The position numbers and the translations under genes are program-made. This document shows, in pieces, positions 26,749 to 34,446 of a stretch of DNA of 64,000 bases (positions within the stretch are counted from its first letter, which is position 1; each line of letters begins with the position of its first letter). Origin of the DNA: Streptomyces sp. NBC_01142 (GTDB taxonomy: Bacteria > Actinomycetota > Actinomycetes > Streptomycetales > Streptomycetaceae); the NCBI RefSeq assembly GCF_026341125.1, contig NZ_JAPEOR010000002.1, forward strand, positions 1,922,001 through 1,986,000. Reading direction: 5' to 3'. The notes beneath the pieces are model-generated. The model was not told the origin of the DNA and did not search any database. It was given only the letters and a program-made list of their open reading frames with translations.

Positions 26749-27980
26749 GGGATCTCCACACGCAGCACGGTCGGCCCGTCCGGCGGGCTGGTGATCGTCA
26801 GTGTGCCATCGAGGACGGCGATCCGGTCGGCGAGCCCGGTGAGGCCGCTGCCGTGCGCGGGGTCGGCTCCGCCCGCGCCGTCGTCCCGTACCGAGATCTC
26901 CAGCATGCCGTGCCGGTGCCGGGCCGTGAGTCCGGCCCGGTCCGCGCCGCTGTGCTTGGCGACATTGGCGAGCGCCTCGCAGACCGCGAAGTACGCGGCG
27001 GTCTCGACGGACCGGTCCAGCCGGGGCAGCTCGACAGCGGTGTCGACCGGCACGGCGGACCGGTCGGCGGCGTCGGCGAGGGCGGCGCCGAGGCCGTAGT
27101 CGGCGAGCACCTGCGGATGGATGCCGTGGATCAGTTCGCGCAGTTCGGTCAGGACCTGACCGGCCTCGTCGTGCGCGGTGGCGAGCCGGTCGGCGAGGGG
27201 ACCTGCGGTTACGTCGAGCCGCGCCAGCCCGAGCGTCATGGTCAGGGCGACCAGTCGCTGCTGGGCCCCGTCGTGCAAGTCCCGCTCGATACGCCGCCGT
27301 TCGGCCTCGAAGGCGGAGACCAGCCGGGCCCGGGACCGGGTCACCTCGGTGAGCCGGTCGCGCAGCTCACTCTCGCGGGGTGCGAGGAGCAGCCGGGTGA
27401 GCTGGGCGCGCGCGCCGGCCAGCGCGGCGAGCGGATGGAGCAGTACGGCCAGGAGTACGAGCCCGGCGACCGCCGCCGCGAACGCCTGCGGATAGGTCGT
27501 GACCAGGGGCCCCTTGACGACCCTCGCTTCCTCCCCGTCGAGCGCCAACTGGACGGGTGCGGCCGTCATCGCGGCGGGCACGCCGATCGCGACGGCCACG
27601 GCCAGCGCGTCGAGCGGCCACAGCACGAGAGCGTGGAGCAGTCCGTACGCGAGCTCCCGCCAGGTCGCCTGCTCGGTGAGCCGCAGCCGCAGCCAGGCGC
27701 CCAAGCCCGGTTCGGCGGGGGTGCGGTGGGGGCTGGGGGCGGGCTCGAGGTCGACGAGCCTCAGCCTGCGCCGCTCGAGAACGGCGAGGGCGACCCCGGC
27801 GAGGACGAGCAGCGGCAGGCCGACGAGTATCAGCGAGAAGACGACGAGGACGACAAGGGCGAGGAGGGCGGCGATCCCGGTGAGCGCACTGCTCGCCAGA
27901 TACCCGGCGGAGCGCCAGGGCCAGGCGCTGCGGAGGTAGTTGCCCCTGGTGAGGGCCTGCCAGGGGGTGCGGGCGTCCAT
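26646..27980 (-). CDS. HisKA_3-type sensor histidine kinase
   Basis: A 444-aa membrane kinase. Residues about 25-70 and 110-190 hold four to five membrane helices with an N-terminal putative-sensor layout (TPWQALTRGNYLRSAWPWRS). The phosphoacceptor is H236 in ERRRIERDLHDGAQQRLVALT, followed by an HATPase domain with ALANVAKHSGA and VRDDGAGGADP. The last 30 residues are a repeat region overlapping the response regulator. ATG 27980 is used; a GTG three codons upstream is equally possible. The signal sensed is unknown. Confidence 0.9.
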   Translation of the reverse strand: MDARTPWQALTRGNYLRSAWPWRSAGYLASSALTGIAALLALVVLVVFSLILVGLPLLVLAGVALAVLERRRLRLVDLEPAPSPHRTPAEPGLGAWLRLRLTEQATWRELAYGLLHALVLWPLDALAVAVAIGVPAAMTAAPVQLALDGEEARVVKGPLVTTYPQAFAAAVAGLVLLAVLLHPLAALAGARAQLTRLLLAPRESELRDRLTEVTRSRARLVSAFEAERRRIERDLHDGAQQRLVALTMTLGLARLDVTAGPLADRLATAHDEAGQVLTELRELIHGIHPQVLADYGLGAALADAADRSAVPVDTAVELPRLDRSVETAAYFAVCEALANVAKHSGADRAGLTARHRHGMLEISVRDDGAGGADPAHGSGLTGLADRIAVLDGTLTITSPPDGPTVLRVEIPCEPTESRPTESRPAAGELAAGRPAASEPAGRSR

Positions 27981-28052
27981 GCCGGCCACGTTAGACGCGC
28001 AGGCGCTTGCCGCACCATCGGCGCAGTGGGGGTGTGCGGGGTACGCCTGGCC

Positions 28053-28367
28053 CTACCGCGGCGCCGGGGTGGATTGCTGTCCCACCCCGATGTGGCAGAT
28101 TCGCGCCGCAGCGACCGGGGGCGGATCGATGTGCGCCGCGGCGGCCCCGGCCGGGGCCGCCGCGCTGAGCCACAGGGGATACCCCGGGGTGCAGTCGAGA
28201 TCCACCCCGAAGTGCGGCTCGGCTCCTCGCGGCACGAGGCCCACGAGGAGCGCGGCCCGTGCGGCGGCGCCCGCGGCGGTCTGATGGTGGCTGAGCGCGC
28301 GGCTCTGGCAGCTCAGCCCCACCCGATGGTCGCCCCATTGGCGCCGTACGAGCTCCGCGACGGTCAT
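28053..28367 (-). pseudogene. Remnant of the N-terminus of an acyl-CoA synthetase
   Basis: An open frame of 104 codons starting at ATG 28367. Its first 75 residues read like the start of an AMP-forming acyl-CoA synthetase (TVAELVRRQWGDHRVGLSC, then SHHQTAAGAAARAALLVGL, GAEPHFGVDLDCTPGYPLWL and SAAAPAGAAAAHI). After that, where the family continues for about 450 residues, similarity is lost and the frame ends. No AMP-binding motif is present. I read it as the truncated leftover of a deleted gene, lying in the 420-bp gap between the kinase and the LPMO. Confidence 0.55.
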
Positions 28368-28400
28368 CGTCGCGGGCTCCGCACAGTAACTGACTATCTG

Positions 28401-28988
28401 TCAGAACTGAACATCCGAGCAGGCGTAGAAGGCATTCGCCGTGTCGTGCACGGTCCACACCGCCAGAATCAGATGCCGTCCGGACCTCTGCGGGAGATTT
28501 CCGGAGTGCGACAGGGTGGCCGGCGGCTGGTTGCCGCCGTACGGGACGGTCAGGAACGGCTGCGACTCGAGCGCCGCCCTGGTCAGCGGCTGGTGGGGAT
28601 TCCAGCCGCTCTTGGTGATGTAGTACGTGAAGTCGGTCGTCCGGTGCCGGGCCGTGAACTGCCAGCGGAATGTGTAGTTCTGACCCGAGGAGACCTTGGT
28701 GGTGGGCCATGCCCCGCCGCGCGGATCGTCGAGTTGCGCGAACTGGCCGAGGCCGGCCGAGCAGATCTTTCCGTCGGCGGGACCCGCGGCCGGGAACCCC
28801 TTGGGGCCCTCGACACTCTGCGGTTCCCACTGAATCGGGCCGCAGTTGCCGACCGTGCCGTTGGCACAGAGCTTCTGGCGGCTGATGGGTGAGTCGGTGT
28901 AACCATGGCTGCTGGCACTGCCGGTGGCGAGCAGGGTGGCGCCCGTCACGGCAAGGCCGACCAGGGCCGCACCTATCTGTTTGCGCAT
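28401..28988 (-). CDS. lpmP: AA10 lytic polysaccharide monooxygenase (LpmP/LPMO10E-like)
   Basis: A 195-aa secreted copper enzyme. The signal peptide ends at ASS-HGY, leaving His28 as the mature N-terminus and first histidine-brace ligand; the second is H115 in FTARHRTTDF. Four cysteines (C41, C49, C76, C191) can make two disulfides. There is no binding module. It cleaves chitin or related glycans oxidatively. In S. coelicolor/S. lividans the same gene sits beside cslA-glxA and is linked to tip glycan deposition. The promoter has DasR-type repeats. Confidence 0.9.
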   Translation of the reverse strand: MRKQIGAALVGLAVTGATLLATGSASSHGYTDSPISRQKLCANGTVGNCGPIQWEPQSVEGPKGFPAAGPADGKICSAGLGQFAQLDDPRGGAWPTTKVSSGQNYTFRWQFTARHRTTDFTYYITKSGWNPHQPLTRAALESQPFLTVPYGGNQPPATLSHSGNLPQRSGRHLILAVWTVHDTANAFYACSDVQF

Positions 28989-29050
28989 GCTTCGCTCCAG
29001 GAGAACGTGGGGGAGTTCTGTGAGCCGTGCTGCACGCGTGCGGAAGGCTT

Positions 29051-29108
29051 ATTCCGGTCTAGACCAAGTCCCAATGTATTGACGGGAGTTCATCATGTCC
29101 AGACCAAT
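29051..29108 (-). promoter_or_regulatory. DasR-type sites upstream of the LPMO
   Basis: A perfect palindrome ggtctagacc at 29056-29065 (in ttccggtctagaccaagt) closely matches the DasR consensus. A second related copy, tgtccagaccaat, lies at 29096-29108. Read on the minus strand they are direct repeats (ttggtctggacat and ttggtctagaccgg) about 70-110 bp upstream of the LPMO start. Confidence 0.75.
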
Positions 29109-29123
29109 CACGGCCCAGCCCCG

Positions 29124-30278
29124 TCACGAACCCTCGGCCGCTGCCGAGTGCCCCGTACAGAAAGCAACGGTGAGGTCCTTCACCAGAGCCTTGCGCTCGT
29201 AGTCGTCGAGTTCGACCAGTCCGCACGCGGTCAGCCGGTCCACGGTGTCCTGCACCGCGTCAACCACCGAAGTCAGGACAGTGTCCCGGTGCTTGGCGTC
29301 GATCGCCGCGATCCGCCTGCGCCGCATCGCGGCCGCGACCTCGGGCGCGTACTCGATCCCCGTCGGCTGCGCCGAGAAGACCTCGATCCCCACCGGCGCG
29401 CACTCCGCCGACAGCATGCGCGTCAGCGCGTCGCCGACCGCCTCCGCATTGCGCAGGGTCGGGGCGTCCTCATGGAAGGCGTCCGCCGGCAACTGCGAGA
29501 GCACCCGCGCCATCGCCGCCTCCACCTGCTCGCGCAGATACTGCTCATGGTCCGCGACGCCGAGGGCCGCCCGCGCCGTGTCCCCGATCCGCCACACCAC
29601 CATCACCACGACACGCAGGGCTGTACCGTCGGCGTCCACCGCCGGCATCGGTTCGCTGCGCCAGTGCCGCAGCCGTACGTCGACCCGGCGGCGCAGCACG
29701 AGCGGGCTCACCCACATCAGTCCCGTACGCCGCACACTCCCCCGGTAGTCGCCGAAGAGCGTCAGCACCAGGGCGTACCCGACGTGCCCGCGCCCGAGCC
29801 CGCCGAAGGCGAACAGCACCAGGGCCACGCCGAGCGCGAGCAGACACCACAGCCCGAAGCCGAGTCCGCTGTACGGATGGGGGGTCAGCCCCAGCAGCAT
29901 CGCCACCACGCCGGGCAACGCCCCTGCCCCCCACAGCACCGCGCCGGTCCCGGCGAGTGCGCACGCCCCGGCGACCAGCCCGATCCAGCCGGGCAGCGCG
30001 GGTCCGGGCCGCTCGAACAGTTCCGGGTCGGCGGGCGGCGCGGGCCGGAGCGGGGGGACCGGCGGCCGGGACGCGCCGGGTCTGCGCCCGATCTTCGGCT
30101 GCTCACCGGTGCCCTGCCGTCGCGCCACGACGGCGGGCCGCAGCGCGATCGGCTGGGTGTCGTCGCGGAAGAGGAGGTGCACGGGGATCTCGGTGGTCGC
30201 CTCCTGCGCGATGACCGGGGTGTGCCGCGGTCCGTCGTACGGCACGGTGCCTTCCGGCTCCGGCGTCGTGGTGTTCAT
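29124..30278 (-). CDS. SPFH/band-7 domain membrane protein
   Basis: A 384-aa membrane-anchored protein. Two or three helices lie at about 95-165 (LPGWIGLVAGACALAG, then GLWCLLALGVALVLFAFGG). An SPFH domain follows from about 165 (GYALVLTLFGDYRGSVRRTGLMWVSP, then RVVVMVVWRIGDTARAAL, EQYLREQVEAAMARVL). The first 90 residues are a cytoplasmic Pro/Arg-rich tail. Such proteins form membrane microdomain scaffolds. It lies between the LPMO and the NlpC/P60 gene in the conserved csl neighbourhood. Confidence 0.88.
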   Translation of the reverse strand: MNTTTPEPEGTVPYDGPRHTPVIAQEATTEIPVHLLFRDDTQPIALRPAVVARRQGTGEQPKIGRRPGASRPPVPPLRPAPPADPELFERPGPALPGWIGLVAGACALAGTGAVLWGAGALPGVVAMLLGLTPHPYSGLGFGLWCLLALGVALVLFAFGGLGRGHVGYALVLTLFGDYRGSVRRTGLMWVSPLVLRRRVDVRLRHWRSEPMPAVDADGTALRVVVMVVWRIGDTARAALGVADHEQYLREQVEAAMARVLSQLPADAFHEDAPTLRNAEAVGDALTRMLSAECAPVGIEVFSAQPTGIEYAPEVAAAMRRRRIAAIDAKHRDTVLTSVVDAVQDTVDRLTACGLVELDDYERKALVKDLTVAFCTGHSAAAEGS

Positions 30279-30314
30279 GACTGCCGCCTCTGCTGGTCGT
30301 TCTTCGGTGGGCCG

Positions 30315-31820
30315 TCAGGCGAGGAAGAGCCGCCGCCAGGTCTCCGGGCCGGGGAAGCCGTCGGCCGAGGCGCCCCGCCAGCCCTGGGCCCGCTGGAACG
30401 CCTCGACATTGCGCCGGTCGGCCTCGCTCCACTGCGGCCCGGGCCCGATGGCGTAGTGCCTCCCGTAACCGCGCTGCACCAGCTGCCGGCCGAGCTGGGT
30501 GACGTATGTACTGGAGCGGCCGGGCCGGAAGTACCCGCCCCCCGGGTACCGCGGGGCCGCGGCACCCGTACCCGCGCCCGTCCCCGCGCTTGTCCCGGCG
30601 GGGCCGCCCGCACCCGCCGCCGGGATGTTCTCGCCCTGCCCGGTCGCCAGCAGCCGCCAGGTCTTCGGGCCCGGCATGCCGTCCGCGTCCGTGCCCTGCC
30701 AGCCCTGGGCGAGCTGGAAGGCCCGGGTGGCCAGCCGGTCCGCCTCGCTCCAGCGCGACCCGGGCCCGTCGGGGTAGAACCGCGTGCCGCCGCGCGCGAC
30801 GAGCATCTCGCCGAGCTGGGTGACGTACGGATTCTCCGCACCGGGCCCGAAGGACCGCGGGCCGGGAAAGGAGGTGACGGCGCCCGTCGGGCCGGCGGGA
30901 ACGGTGGTGCCGGCCGGGTCGTCGGGGACGGTCGTGCCCGCCGGGTCGTCGGGGACGGTCGTACCCGTCACGCCGGCGCTGCTGCTCGCGGTCAGGCCCT
31001 TGTAGCGGTAGGCCACATAGCCGGCGGAGTTGTTCCAGTACGCCATGGGCGTCGCCTGCTTGCGGGCGTTCGGCGGCGTCTGCTCGTAGGCGTTGTAGTA
31101 CGTGTGCGTGTAGTCGACCCAGCCGCCGAAGATCGTGACGTGCGAGCCCTTGGACGGATTGCTGAGGTTGTGGAAGAGCAGGATGTCACCGGGCTGCAGG
31201 TCCTCGCGGAGAATCCGGGTGCCGAACCCGGCGAGGCTTCCCGTCCACTCGTTACCGGCCAGATTCCATGCCATCGAGACATAGCCGGAGCAGTCCTGGC
31301 GGTACCCGTCGGACCAGTACCTGTCCATGTTGTACGGGACCGCCGCCTTCACCCATGTCTTGGCGCGGTTGATGATCTCGGCCCGCGTCATCTTGCGCAG
31401 CGGGGCCGTCGGGAGGGGGCCGGGGTTGCCGGGGGTGCCGCCGAGGGGCGGGCCGTACAGCGGTCCCGGATCACCCTGCTCGGTGATCGGTTCCGGTTCG
31501 AAGGCCTTGCCCGGGCCGACCACTGCTCCGCCACCTGCGACTCCCTCGATCACAGCTCCCCCGGCCACGACACGCGCGGCCACGTCCGACCGCGCCACTC
31601 CGTCCGACCGCGCCACTTTGTCCGGATGGCCGACGGCGCCGGCCGAGCCCGCCCCTGCGCTGCTCAGCGCCATGCCGGCCGCGGTGAACACGACCAGGGC
31701 CCGGCGGCAGCCGCGCCCTGCGGGGTGCCCGCCGGCGGCAAGGAAACGGCGCTGCTGGACGCAGCCCGCGCAGTCGCAGTCGGCCGCGGGCTCGTACTCC
31801 TCGAAAACCGGCACGGTCAT
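30315..31820 (-). CDS. NlpC/P60-type cell-wall hydrolase with two peptidoglycan-binding-like domains
   Basis: A 501-aa surface protein. The N-terminus has a Cys cluster (CDCAGC, 15-20) before a hydrophobic segment (about 40-62). The central domain (about 145-275) has the papain-like dyad C177 in YRQDCSGYVSMAW and H227 in GSHVTIFGGW. A linker with repeated GTTVPDDPA follows. Two C-terminal domains (about 345-400 and 440-500) share PYVTQLG(E/R)(M/Q)L, WSEADR and FQ-AQGW(Q/R)G, a peptidoglycan-binding-like repeat. ATG 31820 follows GGAGGGG. Probably trims wall peptides where CslA/GlxA glycan emerges. Confidence 0.85.
   Translation of the reverse strand: MTVPVFEEYEPAADCDCAGCVQQRRFLAAGGHPAGRGCRRALVVFTAAGMALSSAGAGSAGAVGHPDKVARSDGVARSDVAARVVAGGAVIEGVAGGGAVVGPGKAFEPEPITEQGDPGPLYGPPLGGTPGNPGPLPTAPLRKMTRAEIINRAKTWVKAAVPYNMDRYWSDGYRQDCSGYVSMAWNLAGNEWTGSLAGFGTRILREDLQPGDILLFHNLSNPSKGSHVTIFGGWVDYTHTYYNAYEQTPPNARKQATPMAYWNNSAGYVAYRYKGLTASSSAGVTGTTVPDDPAGTTVPDDPAGTTVPAGPTGAVTSFPGPRSFGPGAENPYVTQLGEMLVARGGTRFYPDGPGSRWSEADRLATRAFQLAQGWQGTDADGMPGPKTWRLLATGQGENIPAAGAGGPAGTSAGTGAGTGAAAPRYPGGGYFRPGRSSTYVTQLGRQLVQRGYGRHYAIGPGPQWSEADRRNVEAFQRAQGWRGASADGFPGPETWRRLFLA
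30900..30965. repeat. Tandem repeat in the NlpC/P60 linker
   Basis: A 27-bp unit built on gccgggtcgtcggggacggtcg (one unit split here) occurs in tandem, encoding the repeated Gly-Thr-Thr-Val-Pro-Asp-Asp-Pro-Ala linker. Confidence 0.65.
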
Positions 31821-32003
31821 ACGCGTCCCCTCCGGACTCGTCAAGATCTCTCGGCGCTGTTGCACAGGCGCCCCTGCCCAACTGTCACGACTCATCGCAT
31901 TTTGACCGATTAAGGGTAAGAAACGACCATGCGACAGGCCGGAACGATCAGAGAATGGTCAGGAGCACTCCCTGCCGTCCGGTAGAGTTCTCCAGGTCAG
32001 CAG

Positions 32004-32077
32004 GCGCCGCTAGCTCAGTTGGTTAGAGCAGCTGACTCTTAATCAGCGGGTCCGGGGTTCGAGTCCCTGGCGGCGCA
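32004..32077 (+). tRNA. tRNA-Lys(CTT), copy 3
   Basis: Identical to copies 1 and 2; anticodon CTT. Upstream tagagt is a plausible -10 element before the shared leader gtcagcag. Confidence 0.97.
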
Positions 32078-32083
32078 CGCATA

Positions 32084-32120
32084 ACCGAAGCCCTCTCACC
32101 GCGAGTGAGGGGGCTTCGGT
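32084..32120 (+). terminator. Terminator after tRNA-Lys copy 3
   Basis: Stem accgaagccctctcac pairs with gtgagggggcttcggt around loop cgcga. The stem is long; only a weak T content follows. Confidence 0.85.
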
Positions 32121-32520
32121 CGTACATACAGTCGTTTTCGGCCACACCGCAGCACCATTCGCCCCTTCCGCAAGAGCGCCCCAATTCGTGCGTATGACCG
32201 GTTAACGGTCCGTTTCGCCCTTGCGATCATGGCATGGGTCGTAGACCCTATCCTGGAGCCAATGTCCCCAATGGGGCATCAGGTTCGCCCAGTTGGGGAT
32301 GGTTGGAGGGGAAGGCTCCCGGTACGGAATACGGGACGGGGGGCCCGTTCACGGACCGAACACACAACGGGCATCATGCAACCGGAAGGTGACCGTTTCA
32401 TGTCTGTAGAAACGGTGGCCATCCACTGATGTGTCCGCAGCGGGCGGTCGAGGGGGATCGCCGCCAGGACGAAGCGACCAACCACATCACGCAGCCAGCA
32501 TGCGTGCGGGGGGATGACTC
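32121..32520 (+). promoter_or_regulatory. cslA upstream region (400 bp)
   Basis: No convincing gene; a 66-codon open frame at 32229-32429 has no recognisable product. An imperfect palindrome atgtccccaatggggcat lies at 32262-32279 and a G-rich stretch at 32300-32345. The cslA start is preceded by ggggggatgactc. The region probably holds the cslA-glxA promoter, but -35/-10 boxes could not be fixed. Confidence 0.45.
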
Positions 32521-34446
32521 ATGACGTCGACGCCAGACGGCGCCCGGCAGCCCAACGACCCATCCCGGACGACCCAGCTCCGGGTACCTGCGCATATGCG
32601 CAGCGGTGCCGCCCGCCTGCGCCCCAAAAAAGCGCTGCCGCGGTACGACTACGAGCACTACAGCCGGCTCGCAGGTCCCCTCACCCAGCCGGACCCGAAC
32701 AAGCCCTACAAGGTGCAGTACCGCTCGCTGCTCTCGCAGGAGCCGCACCGCATACGGGCCGCCCTGCTGCTGGGCGCGGCGCCCCTGCTGTCGCTGGGCC
32801 TGTTCGCCTGGCTGATGCAGCCTCAGCACTGGACCGAGCGCGATCCCAACCTCAAGAACGACACGCTGCTCATCCTCGACATCGTCATGCTCGTCTCGAT
32901 CGGTCTGATCGAGCTCTTCCGCACGATGAACGTCCTGTCGAACGCGCACGCCACCCTGGTGGCGCGCGACCCCGTCCCCGTGGTGCCCGAGACCGGCACC
33001 AGGGTCGCCTTCCTCACCTCCTTCGTACCGGGCAAGGAGCCCCTGGAGATGGTGACGAAGACGCTCGAGGCGGCCGTGAAGATCCGGCACCGCGGGCTCA
33101 TGCACGTCTGGCTTCTCGACGAGGGCGACGACCCGGCCGTCAAGGAGGTGTGCGCCCGGCTCGGCGTCCACCACTTCTCCCGCAAGGGCATCGCACGGTG
33201 GAACCAGCCCACGGGCGCACACCGTGCCAAGACCAAGCACGGCAACTACAACGCCTGGCTCGAGGCGCACGGCAGCGACTACGACTTCTTCGCCTCCGTC
33301 GACACCGACCACATCCCGCTGCCCAACTATCTGGAGCGGATGCTCGGTTACTTCCGCGACCCCGACGTCGGTTTTGTCATCGGCCCGCAGGTCTACGGCA
33401 ACTACGACACCTTCGTCACCAAGGCCGCCGAGTCGCAGCAGTTCCTCTTCCACGCCCTGATCCAGCGCGCGGGCAACCGCTACGGCGCCCCGATGTTCGT
33501 CGGCACCTCCAACGCCGTCCGTATCAAGGCGCTCAAGCAGATCGGAGGCCTGTACGACTCGATCACCGAGGACATGGCCACCGGCTTCGAGATGCACCGC
33601 GCCAAGAACCCGGACACCGGCAACAGGTGGCGCTCGGTCTACACCCCGGACGTGCTGGCCGTCGGCGAGGGGCCCACGGCCTGGACCGACTTCTTCACCC
33701 AGCAGCTGCGCTGGTCGCGGGGCACATACGAAACGATCATGAAGCAGTACTGGAAGGGCTTCTACTCCCTGCCGCCGGGCAAGCTCTTCAACTACACGAT
33801 GATGATCATCTTCTACCCGATGTCGGCCCTCAACTGGATTCTGGCGGCGCTGAGCTGTGCGCTGTTCCTGGGCATGGGCGCCTCGGGTGTGCAGATCGAC
33901 CCGGCGATCTGGATGATGCTGTACGGCAACGCCTCGGCCCTCCAGATCGGTCTCTACATCTGGAACCGCCGCCACAACGTCTCGCCGCACGAACCCGAGG
34001 GCTCCGGCGGACTCGCGGGCATGGTGATGTCCGCGCTCTCCGCGCCGATCTACGCACGCTCGCTGATGGACGCCGTGCTGCGCCGCAAGAGCAAGTTCGT
34101 GGTGACCCCCAAGGGCGACTCGTCCAGTCCGGACACCCTCTTCGGCACCTTCCGGATTCATCTCTTCTTCATCCTCGTCTTCGGTGGATCGCTCGGCTCC
34201 TCCTTCTACTTCGGGCACGATCACCCGGCGATGATCACCTGGGCCACGCTGGCCATGCTGATCACGGCGGCACCGATCTTCGCGTGGCGGCACGGCATGC
34301 GCGCGGAGAAGAAGAAGCGCCGGGGGCGGCACGGAAGCGGCGGGCAGCCGCCCGCCCCGGCGCCGGAAACCCATGTGCCGCAGCAGAAGCCCAGTCACGC
34401 AGCCGACCAGACCATACAGATCGCCCTTGGGGGACGTAAGAAATGA
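32521..34446 (+). CDS. cslA: Cellulose-synthase-like GT2 glycosyltransferase CslA
   Basis: A 641-aa membrane glycan synthase. Two helices near 80-135 precede the catalytic domain (about 160-400), with substrate motifs LLDEGDD (200-204), SVDTDH (D261, D263), the acceptor-site TED (349-351) and QQLRW (394-398), all intact. C-terminal membrane helices follow from about 425. In Streptomyces CslA makes a beta-glucan-type polymer at hyphal tips, needed for attachment and pellet formation, acting with GlxA. The ATG of glxA overlaps its stop by 4 bp. Confidence 0.95.
   Translation: MTSTPDGARQPNDPSRTTQLRVPAHMRSGAARLRPKKALPRYDYEHYSRLAGPLTQPDPNKPYKVQYRSLLSQEPHRIRAALLLGAAPLLSLGLFAWLMQPQHWTERDPNLKNDTLLILDIVMLVSIGLIELFRTMNVLSNAHATLVARDPVPVVPETGTRVAFLTSFVPGKEPLEMVTKTLEAAVKIRHRGLMHVWLLDEGDDPAVKEVCARLGVHHFSRKGIARWNQPTGAHRAKTKHGNYNAWLEAHGSDYDFFASVDTDHIPLPNYLERMLGYFRDPDVGFVIGPQVYGNYDTFVTKAAESQQFLFHALIQRAGNRYGAPMFVGTSNAVRIKALKQIGGLYDSITEDMATGFEMHRAKNPDTGNRWRSVYTPDVLAVGEGPTAWTDFFTQQLRWSRGTYETIMKQYWKGFYSLPPGKLFNYTMMIIFYPMSALNWILAALSCALFLGMGASGVQIDPAIWMMLYGNASALQIGLYIWNRRHNVSPHEPEGSGGLAGMVMSALSAPIYARSLMDAVLRRKSKFVVTPKGDSSSPDTLFGTFRIHLFFILVFGGSLGSSFYFGHDHPAMITWATLAMLITAAPIFAWRHGMRAEKKKRRGRHGSGGQPPAPAPETHVPQQKPSHAADQTIQIALGGRKK

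Noticed and set aside
28905..31913. A 1002-codon plus-strand open frame
   Set aside because: Antisense shadow of the SPFH and NlpC/P60 genes; low-complexity Arg/Gly/Pro translation with no domain.
32229..32429. 66-codon ORF upstream of cslA
   Set aside because: No clear ribosome binding site, no recognisable product, and it covers the expected promoter region.
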